DNA of 36,444 nucleotides from positions 1 to 36,444 of the forward strand of contig DATAVK010000094.1 of assembly GCA_036267755.1 (NCBI GenBank), read 5' to 3'. Both the position numbers and the translations under genes were made by a program. A model generated the notes under the pieces. That model made no database searches. It was not told the origin of the DNA and saw only the letters and a program-made list of their open reading frames with translations. Positions 19,326-27,208 of the stretch are shown here, in pieces (position 1 is the stretch's first letter; every line of letters starts with the position of its first letter). Origin of the DNA: DATAVK01 sp036267755. Its GTDB lineage: Bacteria > Actinomycetota > Actinomycetes > JAFAQI01.

Positions 19326-20090
19326 TCAGTCGAACAGATCCGGCTGCTCGCGGGAGATCTTCGCCCACAGCGGCTGGAAGGAGAACCAGCCGGCGAACTC
19401 CGTCCCGACGTAGTCGTGGGTCTGCTTCGCCTGCGCCAGGTCGATGTGGACGACCTGGCCCGCCGCCTTGGCGAGCAACTGCACCTGGCAGGAGCGCTCC
19501 ATCGAGATGAACCAGAAGACCGCGGCATCGACCGACGTCCCGACGGTGAGCAGGCCGTGGTTGCGCAGGATGACGGCCTTGTTCGTGCCGAGCGCGGTGG
19601 CGATCCGCTTGCCCTCCTGTACGTCGGTGACAACACCGGTGTAGTCGTCGAAAAGCGCGTGGTCGTCGTAGAAGGCGCAGACGTCCTGCGTGATCGGCTC
19701 GAGCGTCTCGCCGAGCGTCGACAGCGCGCGCCCGTACGTCGAGTGGCTGTGCGCCGCTCCCACCACGTCCGGCCGGGCCGCGTGGACCTGCGAGTGGATG
19801 GCGAAGGCGGCCTCGTTGACGTGGTAGTCGCCCTCGACGACTGCGCCGGAGTGGTCGACCCGGATCAGGCTGCTCACCGACACGTGGGCGAAGGGCACCC
19901 CGAACGGGTTCACCCAGAAGGTCTCCGGATCGATCGGGTCACGAGCCGTGATGTGGCCGGCGACACCCTCTTCGAAGCCGAACTTCGCGAACAACCGGAA
20001 GCCAGCCGCCAGCCGTTCCTTGCGGTGCCGCTGCTCGTCCTCGAGCGAGTCGAAGCTGGGCGGGGTCGGGAACCACTTCTCGGTAGCCAT
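19326..20090 (-). CDS. Class II aldolase/adducin family protein
   Basis: The protein has 254 residues with the class II aldolase/adducin fold. Zinc-ligand motifs are HSHSTYG and a further His in NHGLLT. The pattern FAKFGFEEGVAGHITARDPIDPETFWVNPFGVPF is typical of a bacterial subgroup annotated as class II aldolase with no fixed substrate; L-fuculose-phosphate aldolase itself is usually about 215 residues. The reaction is therefore unknown, though cleavage or decarboxylation of a hydroxy acid or sugar phosphate is likely. The ATG at 20090 has CATAAT six bases upstream, so it may be leaderless. Confidence 0.88.
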   Translation of the reverse strand: MATEKWFPTPPSFDSLEDEQRHRKERLAAGFRLFAKFGFEEGVAGHITARDPIDPETFWVNPFGVPFAHVSVSSLIRVDHSGAVVEGDYHVNEAAFAIHSQVHAARPDVVGAAHSHSTYGRALSTLGETLEPITQDVCAFYDDHALFDDYTGVVTDVQEGKRIATALGTNKAVILRNHGLLTVGTSVDAAVFWFISMERSCQVQLLAKAAGQVVHIDLAQAKQTHDYVGTEFAGWFSFQPLWAKISREQPDLFD

Positions 20091-20102
20091 GACCCGATTA
20101 TG
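20091..20102 (-). promoter_or_regulatory. Predicted leaderless promoter of the aldolase-like gene
   Basis: CATAAT (complement of 20097-20102) lies exactly six bases before the ATG at 20090. It matches a -10 at five of six TATAAT positions, and no ribosome binding site is visible. Confidence 0.4.
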
Positions 20103-20122
20103 CGCGTTGCTGGCAGACCGTG

Positions 20123-20413
20123 TCAGGACTCCCCGGCCCGTTCCCGCCACTCGTTCATCCGGCCTTCCGGCCCGAGCTCGTACAGCCGCTGACAGTCCGG
20201 GCAGACGGGGAACTTCTTCGGATCCCGGCTGGGCACCCAGACCTTGCCGCACAGCGCCACCACCGGCGTACCGGTCACCATCGACTCGGTGATCTTGTCG
20301 CGGTCGGCGTAGTGCGAGAACCGCTCGTGGTCGCCGTGGCTGGTCTGCAGGTCGGTCCGGCCCGTGGTGACGGTGTCCGGCTCGGTCACGGTGTGAGTGG
20401 TCATGGAGGTCAC
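20123..20413 (-). CDS. DUF3039 domain protein
   Basis: The protein has 96 residues. It ends with a compact domain, HYADRDKITESMVTGTPVVALCGKVWVPSRDPKKFPVCPDCQRLYE, recognised as DUF3039, a small family found in actinobacteria. Three cysteines (ALCG and CPDC) suggest a metal site. The function is unknown. The GTG at 20413 is preferred to an in-frame ATG at 20404 because TACCCT lies exactly six bases before it, as at other predicted leaderless starts here. It is 32 bases upstream of the aldolase-like gene. Confidence 0.85.
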   Translation of the reverse strand: MTSMTTHTVTEPDTVTTGRTDLQTSHGDHERFSHYADRDKITESMVTGTPVVALCGKVWVPSRDPKKFPVCPDCQRLYELGPEGRMNEWRERAGES

Positions 20414-20425
20414 GACTCCAGGGTA
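20414..20425 (-). promoter_or_regulatory. Predicted leaderless promoter of the DUF3039 gene
   Basis: TACCCT (complement of 20420-20425) is followed by six bases and then the GTG at 20413. The same TACCCT-N6-start arrangement occurs at mobA. Confidence 0.4.
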
Positions 20426-20435
20426 CGGCGAACCG

Positions 20436-20831
20436 TCAGCCGCGGAACGGGTCCGACATCGGCGGGGTCTTCAGCTCGGCGCGCGCGCAGCTGGCGAGCG
20501 TGAGCCCGGCGTATCCGAGGGCGTCATCACACAGTGAGTCGGTGGTCCAGCCGAGCTCGGCGCCGTGGGCCGTCACGGTGACGCGGTACAGCGTGATCTC
20601 GTAACGGGTCGGTGCGCCGTACGTCGAACCGATCGTGCCGATCAGCTTCGCGGAGCCCGCCATGCCGCTCGCCCCATCCCACGGCTTGTCGTAGCGCTGC
20701 CAGACACCCGGTGTGATGTTCCAGGTACCGCCGTCCGAGACGTCGAGGTTGGTCAGGGCTGCCACCACTCGCCGAGCTTCGACCTCTCGGAGAATGGCGG
20801 CAGGCCTGATGACCTTGGTCGTCTCCGGCAC
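20436..20831 (-). CDS. Conserved-looking protein of unknown function, 131 residues
   Basis: I do not recognise a family. The GTG at 20831 has a perfect AGGAGG six bases upstream, which settles the start and argues strongly for a real gene. The protein begins PETTKVIRPAAILREVEARRVVAAL and has a central Gly- and Trp-containing part (NITPGVWQRYDKPWDGASGMAGSAKLIGTIGSTYG) followed by a beta-rich stretch (RYEITLYRVTVTAHGAELGWTTDSL) and two cysteines. There is no signal peptide or membrane helix. It lies 22 bases upstream of the DUF3039 gene. The 102 bases upstream of it hold nothing else recognisable. Confidence 0.7.
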   Translation of the reverse strand: MPETTKVIRPAAILREVEARRVVAALTNLDVSDGGTWNITPGVWQRYDKPWDGASGMAGSAKLIGTIGSTYGAPTRYEITLYRVTVTAHGAELGWTTDSLCDDALGYAGLTLASCARAELKTPPMSDPFRG

Positions 20832-20933
20832 TGCCGACCTCCTGCTCGTCACACGTCTGGCCTACGACGTTAGTGCCGATTCTCTCAGGATCAGCGTTCA
20901 ACCGTCAGCCAGGACCCTAAGTTGGGCGGGTCG

Positions 20934-22025
20934 TCAGTGACGAACCCCGGTGACAAAGCGTGAGTTCGCGGCGATCGCGAAGCCCGCCATTGCCGCCGGC
21001 GAGGAGGACAGCCGGAAGTCGCAGGGCGGCGACCCGGAGCTGAACTCCATCAGCGCCTTGATGCGGTGCAGGTGCTTCAGGGCTCGCGGGATGTGGGAGA
21101 ACCACGATTCGACCAAGGGGCCCGGCACGGAGCCGTACTCGCCGAGCATCAGGGGCTTGTGCTTCATCCCCGGCTGGTGGCTCACCCACCGGTAGAAGGG
21201 GTGGAAGGTCTGGTACGGCGTGTCCCAGTGCTGGCTCCGGCAGCTCGCCCAGTTGTAGGGGTCGTACCCGATCCAGTTGACGTACTTGCGACCCGGGTAG
21301 GAGGCCTTGAGCTGCGCCGCGTGGTAGATGTCGCCGGTCGACACCCAGGCCCAGATGACGTTCTTCACGCCAGCGGCAGCGAACACGTGGTGGATGTGCC
21401 GGTAGGCCGCGACGTACTGAGCGGGAGTGCCCTTGCCGGCCTGCTGCTTGTTGTCGAACTCGTGGTCGAAGTCGACGAAGATCTTGCGGTGGAAGGCCTT
21501 GAGGCGGCGTGCCTCCGGCAGGATCACGGACTTGTCCCATTCCCCCGAGGCGATCGAGGCGTAGGAGACCTTGCCTCGGGGGTGGTAGGTGACGGCGTTC
21601 CAGCTGACGTCGAGGACGCGCTTGCCCGAGCGGGCCAGGGACGCAAGCGTCGCGCTGGGGAAGCCGTCGCCCGGCGCCCAGTCGACGTAGGTCTTGAGCA
21701 GGTCGAGCCGCCGGCCGATCGCCTTCTCGATCGTGCGGTAGGGCGCCCGGTAGCCGAGCGGGGTTTTCACCCCTGGCTCGTAGAGGCCCCACAGCACGCC
21801 GCACTTCGGAACGTCGATCTTGTTCTTGTGGCAGACGTTGCCCGAAGCCTTCGCCGGGGCCGCCGGGTGGTGGACCGCGGCGGCGACCGGGGGTCGGCCT
21901 TGGCCGGATGGAACCGCCGCGCCGACCGTGGCGGGCGCTGCCGCGCTTGCTACCAGACCGCACGCGAGCGTGGCGCCAAGCCAGGCCGCCAGACGGCTGC
22001 GGCGTGAGTGGAGGTGGTGTTTCAT
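20934..22025 (-). CDS. Exported GH26-like glycoside hydrolase
   Basis: The protein has 363 residues with an N-terminal signal peptide (a basic SRRSRLAAW, then a hydrophobic core and AAAPATVGAA). A Pro/Ala linker and a catalytic domain from about residue 65 follow. E189 in VDFDHEFD is the likely acid/base, corresponding to the HE(x) motif of family 26 mannanases, and E296 in LMLGEYGSV the likely nucleophile. WAWVSTGDIYHAAQLKASYPG and WIGYDPYNW also fit GH26-like proteins. Four cysteines (65, 75, 262, 335) could form disulfides outside the cell. Substrate is unknown; beta-mannan or a related glycan is a guess. The ATG has AGGA five bases upstream. The gene stands alone, diverging from the quinone oxidoreductase. 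Confidence 0.75.
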   Translation of the reverse strand: MKHHLHSRRSRLAAWLGATLACGLVASAAAPATVGAAVPSGQGRPPVAAAVHHPAAPAKASGNVCHKNKIDVPKCGVLWGLYEPGVKTPLGYRAPYRTIEKAIGRRLDLLKTYVDWAPGDGFPSATLASLARSGKRVLDVSWNAVTYHPRGKVSYASIASGEWDKSVILPEARRLKAFHRKIFVDFDHEFDNKQQAGKGTPAQYVAAYRHIHHVFAAAGVKNVIWAWVSTGDIYHAAQLKASYPGRKYVNWIGYDPYNWASCRSQHWDTPYQTFHPFYRWVSHQPGMKHKPLMLGEYGSVPGPLVESWFSHIPRALKHLHRIKALMEFSSGSPPCDFRLSSSPAAMAGFAIAANSRFVTGVRH

Positions 22026-22191
22026 GTCGTCCTCATCGCGTAGCCGGGAGCCCGCTGCTGGACTCCCTGTCGTCCCCTCTGCCCGACTCTGGACGGATGA
22101 CGCGTGCCCGGGCATCCCGAGGACGTTAGTACGGCCCGATTCATCCCCCGGCGCCCTTGGATGTCGCGAAGTCCCCGTCGCTCGCTCGGGC

Positions 22192-22205
22192 TAGGGTGCC
22201 GAACT
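22192..22205 (+). promoter_or_regulatory. Possible -10 of the quinone oxidoreductase gene
   Basis: TAGGGT at 22192-22197 lies eight bases before the GTG at 22206. It may drive a leaderless or near-leaderless transcript. The rest of the 180-base gap (22026-22205) shows no other clear signal. Confidence 0.3.
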
Positions 22206-23195
22206 GTGAGAGCCGTCGTGATCCACGAGTTCGGCGGGCCCGAAGTCCTACAGGTCGAGGACGTCCCTGAGCCCGAGACGCCAGACGGCTTCCTGAAGGT
22301 CGCCGTGGACGCTGCCGGCGTGAACTTTGCGGACACCCACCAGAGCGAGAACTCCTACCTGGCGGCCCAGCAGCTGCCGCTGCTTCCGGGGAGCGAGGTC
22401 GTCGGCCGGGTCATCGAGGACCGATCGGTTCCGGCGTCGGGTGAGGGGCTGGTTGGTCGTCGCGTCGCGGCACTCGTGAGCAGCGGCGGGTACGCCGAAC
22501 AGGCACTCGTGCATCCGATCGCGGCGTTCCCGTTGCCCGATGCGGTGACCGATGCGGCGGCCCTCGCTCTGCTGGTCCAGGGGCTGACCGCGTGGCACCT
22601 GCTGCGGACCTGCGGTCACTTGGCGCCGGGCGAGTCGGTCGTCGTGCACGCCGCGGCGGGGGGCGTGGGGACACTGGCGGTCCAGCTCGCGAAGCTGTGG
22701 GGCGCGGGGCGCGTGATCGGGGTTGCGTCGTCCTCCGACAAGCGCGACTTGGCTACCTCGCTCGGCGCGGACGTCACGGTCGACGCCCACACGGACGATC
22801 TCAAGGGCGCGCTGCGAGCAGCCAACGAGGGGAAACCGGTCGACCTGGTCCTCGAGATGGTCGGCGGCACGACCTTCGACGCCAGCCTGGCGGCGCTCGC
22901 GCCGTTCGGCCGGATCGCGACCTTCGGCCTGGCCTCCCGGACGCCGGCGTCGCCGGTCGACCCGGCATCGCTGATGCAGCACAGCCGAGCGGTGATCGGG
23001 TTCTGGCTCGCACACTGCTTCGGACGGCCCGAGATGCTGGGGCCGCCGATGGCCGAGCTGCTCGACCTGACCGCCGACGGCCGGCTGCGTCCTATCGTCG
23101 GAACGGCGTACCCCCTCGCCGATGCCCGCCGTGCGCACGAGGACCTGCTGGCCCGCCGGAGCACCGGCAAGCTGTGTCTCGACCCGAGGAGCTGA
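22206..23195 (+). CDS. NADPH:quinone oxidoreductase-like medium-chain reductase
   Basis: The protein has 329 residues of the zinc-free MDR superfamily. It starts VRAVVIHEFGGPEVLQVEDVPEP, typical of quinone oxidoreductases, with a Rossmann motif VVHAAAGGVGTLAVQLAKLWGA and NADPH-preferring GVASSSDKRDLATSLGADVT. Such enzymes reduce quinones or activated alkenes. GTG at 22206 is chosen because it gives the standard N-terminus. It is ten bases upstream of tldD and probably in one operon with the TldD/TldE pair, though no functional link is known. Confidence 0.9.
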   Translation: MRAVVIHEFGGPEVLQVEDVPEPETPDGFLKVAVDAAGVNFADTHQSENSYLAAQQLPLLPGSEVVGRVIEDRSVPASGEGLVGRRVAALVSSGGYAEQALVHPIAAFPLPDAVTDAAALALLVQGLTAWHLLRTCGHLAPGESVVVHAAAGGVGTLAVQLAKLWGAGRVIGVASSSDKRDLATSLGADVTVDAHTDDLKGALRAANEGKPVDLVLEMVGGTTFDASLAALAPFGRIATFGLASRTPASPVDPASLMQHSRAVIGFWLAHCFGRPEMLGPPMAELLDLTADGRLRPIVGTAYPLADARRAHEDLLARRSTGKLCLDPRS

Positions 23196-23204
23196 TCGCC
23201 CCCC

Positions 23205-24710
23205 ATGACCCACGAGGTAGACCCCGAGTTCACCGCGCTGCCGCTCCGTGAGATCGCCGACGCCGTGCTCGAGCGGGCTCAGCAGCTCGGAGTCGAGCAC
23301 GCCGACGTACGGATCGAGAAGATCCGCAGCAGCGCGCTGGCCCTGCACGACGCGCGGCTCGAGACCAGCATCGACGACGACGAGCGAGGGCTCGCGGTAC
23401 GCGTGGTGCACGACGGCACGTGGGGGTTCGCCGGCGGGATCGTGCTCGACCCGGCGGCGGCGCGTGACCTGGTGGACCGGGCGATCGAGGTGGCCACGGT
23501 CTCCAAGCCGCTCACCGAAGAGCGCATCGAGCTGGCGGCCGAGCCGGGTCACGGCGAGCAGACCTGGGTCTCGGCGTACGACGTGGATCCGTTCAGCGTC
23601 AGTGAGAGCGATCGGATCGGGCTGCTCGCGGAGTGGTCCAGCCGGGTGCTGGCCGGCGACGCGGTGACGCACGTCGACGCCGACCTCCGGCAGACCCGCG
23701 AGAACAAGTTCTACGCGGACCTGTCCGGCACGGTGACGACGCAGCAACGGGTCCGGCTACAGGCGCAGGTCCAGGCGCTGTGGGTCGATGAGTCCAGCGG
23801 CCGGTTCGAGACAATGCGCACGACCGCGCCGCCGGTCGGTCAAGGCTGGGAGTACCTCACCGGCGGCTACGACTGGGACGCCGAGATCGACCGGCTGCCT
23901 GAGTACCTCGCCGAGCGCAGCACCGCCCCGTCCGTCGAGCCGGGTCGCTACGACCTGGTCGTCGATCCGTCCAACCTGTGGCTGACGATCCACGAGTCGG
24001 TCGGGCATGCGACCGAGCTCGACCGGGCGCTGGGGTACGAAGCCAACTACGCCGGGACGTCATTCGCCACGCCCGACCAGCTCGGCACCCTGCGCTACGG
24101 CAGCGACCTGATGCACGTGACCGGCGACCGCCAGGCCCAGCACGGCATGGCGACGGTCGGGTACGACGACGAAGGCGTCGAGGCGCAGACCTGGGATCTG
24201 ATCCGCGACGGCGTACTCGTCGGCTACCAGCTGGACCGGCGCACTGCCGCGTTGCGCGGAATCGAGCGATCGAACGGCTGCGCTTATGCCGACTCGCCGC
24301 TGCACGTGCCGATCCAGCGGATGGCGAACGTCTCGTTGCAGCCGGTGGCCGGGGGGCCGACTGCCGCCGACCTGATCGGCGGCGTGGAGGACGGCATCTA
24401 CGTCGTCGGCGACAAGTCGTGGTCGATCGACATGCAGCGCTACAACTTCCAGTTCACCGGGCAGCGGTTCTACCGGATCCGTAACGGCCAGCTCGCCGGT
24501 CAGCTCCGCGACGCGGCGTACCAAGCCACGACCACCGACTTCTGGCGGTCGATGTCGGCGGTGGGCGGCCCGGAGACCTACGTCCTCGGTGGCGCGATGA
24601 ACTGCGGGAAGGGCCAGCCCGGTCAGGTCGCGGCGGTCAGCCACGGCTGTCCGATCGCATTGTTCAACGGCGTACGGATCCTCAACACCACCCAGGAGGC
24701 CGCGGCGTGA
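23205..24710 (+). CDS. tldD: TldD metalloprotease subunit
   Basis: The protein has 501 residues. TldD is the zinc-bearing subunit of a heterodimeric peptidase that degrades unfolded or modified peptides; in E. coli TldD/E matures microcin B17 and degrades CcdA. The zinc-binding HExxxH motif is HESVGH (263-268), and the metal-site Cys region is NCGKGQPGQVAAVSHGC near the C-terminus. Many homologues are about 480 residues, so this one is slightly long at the N-terminus. A GAGGAG site lies 13 bases before the ATG. Its stop overlaps the GTG of tldE. Confidence 0.94.
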   Translation: MTHEVDPEFTALPLREIADAVLERAQQLGVEHADVRIEKIRSSALALHDARLETSIDDDERGLAVRVVHDGTWGFAGGIVLDPAAARDLVDRAIEVATVSKPLTEERIELAAEPGHGEQTWVSAYDVDPFSVSESDRIGLLAEWSSRVLAGDAVTHVDADLRQTRENKFYADLSGTVTTQQRVRLQAQVQALWVDESSGRFETMRTTAPPVGQGWEYLTGGYDWDAEIDRLPEYLAERSTAPSVEPGRYDLVVDPSNLWLTIHESVGHATELDRALGYEANYAGTSFATPDQLGTLRYGSDLMHVTGDRQAQHGMATVGYDDEGVEAQTWDLIRDGVLVGYQLDRRTAALRGIERSNGCAYADSPLHVPIQRMANVSLQPVAGGPTAADLIGGVEDGIYVVGDKSWSIDMQRYNFQFTGQRFYRIRNGQLAGQLRDAAYQATTTDFWRSMSAVGGPETYVLGGAMNCGKGQPGQVAAVSHGCPIALFNGVRILNTTQEAAA

Positions 24711-26098
24711 GCGTCCCGCTGAGCCCGCAGGAGCTCGTCGAGCGTGCGCTCGCCGCGTCGACGACCGACGGCTGCATCGCGCTGGCCGGCAGCGAGTCGA
24801 CCGCGAACCTCCGCTGGGCCAACAACACGCTGACCACCAACGGGGTCTCCCAGAGCCTGGAGCTCACGGTGATCGCCATCAACGGTGGCTCGGACGGCAC
24901 CCGGGCGGCATCCGTCAGCCGGGTCGTCACCGACTCCGACGGCGTCGCATCGCTGGTGGCCGAGGCCGAGGCGGCCGCGCGGGACACCGTCGTCGCCGAC
25001 GATGCCGCGGAGCTGGTCGCGGCTGCCAGTTCACCCGACTGGGATGCCGAGCCCGACGAGGCGCCGGTGAGCGCCTTCGGCGAGCTGGCGGCGTGGCTGG
25101 GCCAGACGTTCGCGACGGCACGGGCGGCCGACGAGGGCCGCTACGGATATGCCGAGCACTCCATCTCGACGGCGTACCTCGGGACCTCAACCGGCGCCCG
25201 GCTGCGGCACGCGCAGCCCGCCGTACGGGTCGAGCTCACCGGCCGGTCGGCCGACGGCGCCCGCTCGGCGTGGGCCGGTCAGGGCGCCTCGGAGGTCGCC
25301 GCGGTCGACCTGGCCGGGCTGGAGGCCGACGTCGCGAAGCGGCTGGAGTGGAGCCGTCGTACCCGCTCGCTCGAGGCCGGGCGCTACGACACGATCCTGC
25401 CGCCGACCGCTGTCGCCGACCTGCTCATCGACGCCTACTGGAGCGCGAGCGCCCTCGACGCGTACGAGGGGCAGTCGGTCTACTCCAAGCCCGGCGGTGG
25501 CACGCGGGTCGGCGAGCGGCTCACCGACCTGCCGCTGACGCTGCGCTCCGACCCGTCGATGCCGGGCCAACTGGCATCGCCGTACGTGATGACGGGTGCG
25601 TCCAGCCGGATGTCCTCGGTCTTCGACAACGGGTGCCCGATCGAGCCCACGGACTGGATCCGCGACGGCGAGCTCGCCGCGCTGATCCAGACCCGCTACT
25701 CGGCACGGCTCACCGGGCTGCCGTTCACGCCGTGGAGCGACAACCTTGAGCTGGTCGGGCGGGACGCCGCCGGCGACCTCGACGACCTGGTGGCCTCGAC
25801 CGAGCGCGGGCTGCTGCTGACCTGCTTGTGGTACATCCGATCGGTCGACCCGCAGACCATGCTGCTGACCGGGCTGACCCGCGACGGTGTCTTCCTGGTC
25901 GAGAACGGTGAGGTCGTCGGCGCGGTGAACAACTTCCGCTTCAACGAGAGCCCGATCGCGATGCTCAAGCGCGCCAGCGGCGTCTCACGCACCGAGGCGA
26001 CGCTCGCGCGCGAGTTCGGCGACTACTTCACCCGGACCCGGATGCCGGCGATGCGGATCGACGGCTTCAACATGAGCTCGGTGAGCCAGGCCTCCTGA
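24707..26098 (+). CDS. tldE: TldE (PmbA) peptidase partner subunit
   Basis: The protein has 463 residues. It is the partner of TldD and lacks the HExxxH zinc motif, as expected for TldE/PmbA. The N-terminal part (ELVERALAASTTDGCIALAGSESTANLRWANNTLTTNG) and the C-terminal part (GLLLTCLWYIRSVDPQTMLLTGLTRDGVFLVENGEVVGAVNNFRFNES) are typical. GTG overlaps the tldD stop (GTGA), with AGGAGG eight bases upstream inside tldD. No RiPP precursor or modification gene is seen nearby, so a housekeeping peptidase role is likely. Confidence 0.93.
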   Translation: MSVPLSPQELVERALAASTTDGCIALAGSESTANLRWANNTLTTNGVSQSLELTVIAINGGSDGTRAASVSRVVTDSDGVASLVAEAEAAARDTVVADDAAELVAAASSPDWDAEPDEAPVSAFGELAAWLGQTFATARAADEGRYGYAEHSISTAYLGTSTGARLRHAQPAVRVELTGRSADGARSAWAGQGASEVAAVDLAGLEADVAKRLEWSRRTRSLEAGRYDTILPPTAVADLLIDAYWSASALDAYEGQSVYSKPGGGTRVGERLTDLPLTLRSDPSMPGQLASPYVMTGASSRMSSVFDNGCPIEPTDWIRDGELAALIQTRYSARLTGLPFTPWSDNLELVGRDAAGDLDDLVASTERGLLLTCLWYIRSVDPQTMLLTGLTRDGVFLVENGEVVGAVNNFRFNESPIAMLKRASGVSRTEATLAREFGDYFTRTRMPAMRIDGFNMSSVSQAS

Positions 26099-26104
26099 GG
26101 CGCA

Positions 26105-26311
26105 TTACTCGATCCGGAAGCCGACCTTCATCTGCACCTGGAAGTGCGCGACCTGGCCGTCGTTGATCTGGCCGCGGACCGAAAGGACCTCGAACCAGTC
26201 GAGGTTGCGGACCGTGGACGATGCCTTCTCGACGCCGTTGCGGACCGCCTGATGGATGCTGTCCGGGCTGGTGCCGACGATCTCGCTGATGCCGTAGGTG
26301 TGGTCGGGCAT
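26105..26311 (-). CDS. Dodecin
   Basis: The protein has 68 residues, the usual size. Dodecins form hollow dodecamers that bind flavins and, in some actinobacteria, also CoA. Family features include the start HTYGISEIVGTSPDSIHQAVRNGVEKAS, then RNLDWFEVLSVRGQIND (with the flavin-stacking Trp in DWFEV) and VAHFQVQMKVGFRIE. GAGG lies about five bases before the ATG. It is the last gene of a mobA-DUF6457-dodecin operon and converges with tldE, with six bases between the stops. Confidence 0.93.
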   Translation of the reverse strand: MPDHTYGISEIVGTSPDSIHQAVRNGVEKASSTVRNLDWFEVLSVRGQINDGQVAHFQVQMKVGFRIE

Positions 26312-26339
26312 GACTACCTCTTCCTGCCGGGTTGGGACT

Positions 26340-26588
26340 TCACTCCACCACGTCGGTTTTGGGGACGAGAGCTGCCACCGTCGCGACGGCACGACGGACA
26401 TCATCCGCGGTGCCGCCGTCGCGGCCGGCGGCCAAGCCGACCAGGAACGAGGTGAGCGGCGCCGCTGGACGCGCCACACCGTGGGCGACATCGCGGGTGA
26501 GGTCAAGCAGAAGTCCCTGATCGACCGAGCCGGGGTCGAGCCCCAGCGCCTCGCAGACCCGGACCGTCCAGTCCTCGAGCACGCTCAT
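26340..26588 (-). CDS. DUF6457-type small protein
   Basis: The protein has 82 residues: MSVLEDWTVRVCEALGLDPG, a helical centre (LLLDLTRDVAHGVARPAAPLTSFLVGLAAGR) and a C-terminal helix (TADDVRRAVATVAAL). It matches the small DUF6457 family commonly found beside molybdenum cofactor nucleotidyltransferase genes. Function is unknown. The ATG at 26588 overlaps the mobA stop (ATGA), so the two are translationally coupled. It could be a partner or regulator of MobA. Confidence 0.75.
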   Translation of the reverse strand: MSVLEDWTVRVCEALGLDPGSVDQGLLLDLTRDVAHGVARPAAPLTSFLVGLAAGRDGGTADDVRRAVATVAALVPKTDVVE

Positions 26589-27136
26589 GCCAGCTCCCTT
26601 GCTCTCGCCAGATCGGTGGGGGTGTCGCAGTCCAGCACCTCGCGACCGTCGACACTCACCTCGGAGGGCTGCAACGGCCCCAGCGCGGCGCGCAACGAGC
26701 CACCCGGCGCCAGCTCGGCGGCGCGCAGGGCATCGGTCGGCCAGGCGCTGGCCAGCCACTGCGCTCTGCCGTCATCGTCGACCAGCACCGCCCCGGTGGG
26801 CGCAGCAGTGGCCAGCAGCCGGTCGACCGTCGCTGCGGTCAGGAACGGCAGGTCAGCGGCGAGCAGCAGCACGACCTCGGCGTCGACGAGCGCGAGCCCG
26901 GCGCGGGTCGCCGCCGCAGGACCGGTACCAGCCGGGTGCTCACGGGTCCACGTGACCGGCCGCTGAGTGGGTCGCCGGTCACCGACCACGACGACCGTTG
27001 CGGCTCCGGCAACCGCGGCGAGCACCCGATCCAGCAGGGTCGTCCCGGCAACCGTCAGCGACGCCTTGTCCGCACCATCCATCCGGGTCCCGGAGCCGCC
27101 GGCGAGCACGATCGCGTCGTACTCCGGACCGGGCAT
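26585..27136 (-). CDS. mobA: MobA-like molybdenum cofactor guanylyltransferase
   Basis: The protein has 183 residues. It has the nucleotidyltransferase signature LAGGSGTRMDGADKASLTVAG and the metal-binding Asp in LLLAADLPFL. MobA attaches GMP from GTP to molybdopterin to form the bis-MGD cofactor of enzymes such as formate dehydrogenase. It is a little shorter than E. coli MobA (194). The ATG at 27136 follows TACCCT by exactly six bases, so it is probably leaderless. FdhD, SelA and SelB lie about 5-9 kb away, which fits a molybdo-formate dehydrogenase in this organism. A related transferase such as MocA cannot be fully excluded. Confidence 0.85.
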   Translation of the reverse strand: MPGPEYDAIVLAGGSGTRMDGADKASLTVAGTTLLDRVLAAVAGAATVVVVGDRRPTQRPVTWTREHPAGTGPAAATRAGLALVDAEVVLLLAADLPFLTAATVDRLLATAAPTGAVLVDDDGRAQWLASAWPTDALRAAELAPGGSLRAALGPLQPSEVSVDGREVLDCDTPTDLARARELA

Positions 27137-27148
27137 GGCGTCAGGGTA
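27137..27148 (-). promoter_or_regulatory. Predicted leaderless promoter of mobA
   Basis: TACCCT (complement of 27143-27148) is followed by six bases and the ATG at 27136. The SDR gene diverges from it about 70 bases away. Confidence 0.45.
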
Positions 27149-27208
27149 AGAGCGCCAGCGGCCGTGGAGCATGATGGCCCCCGATCGATGCCCGAGCGAG
27201 GAGCTGCG

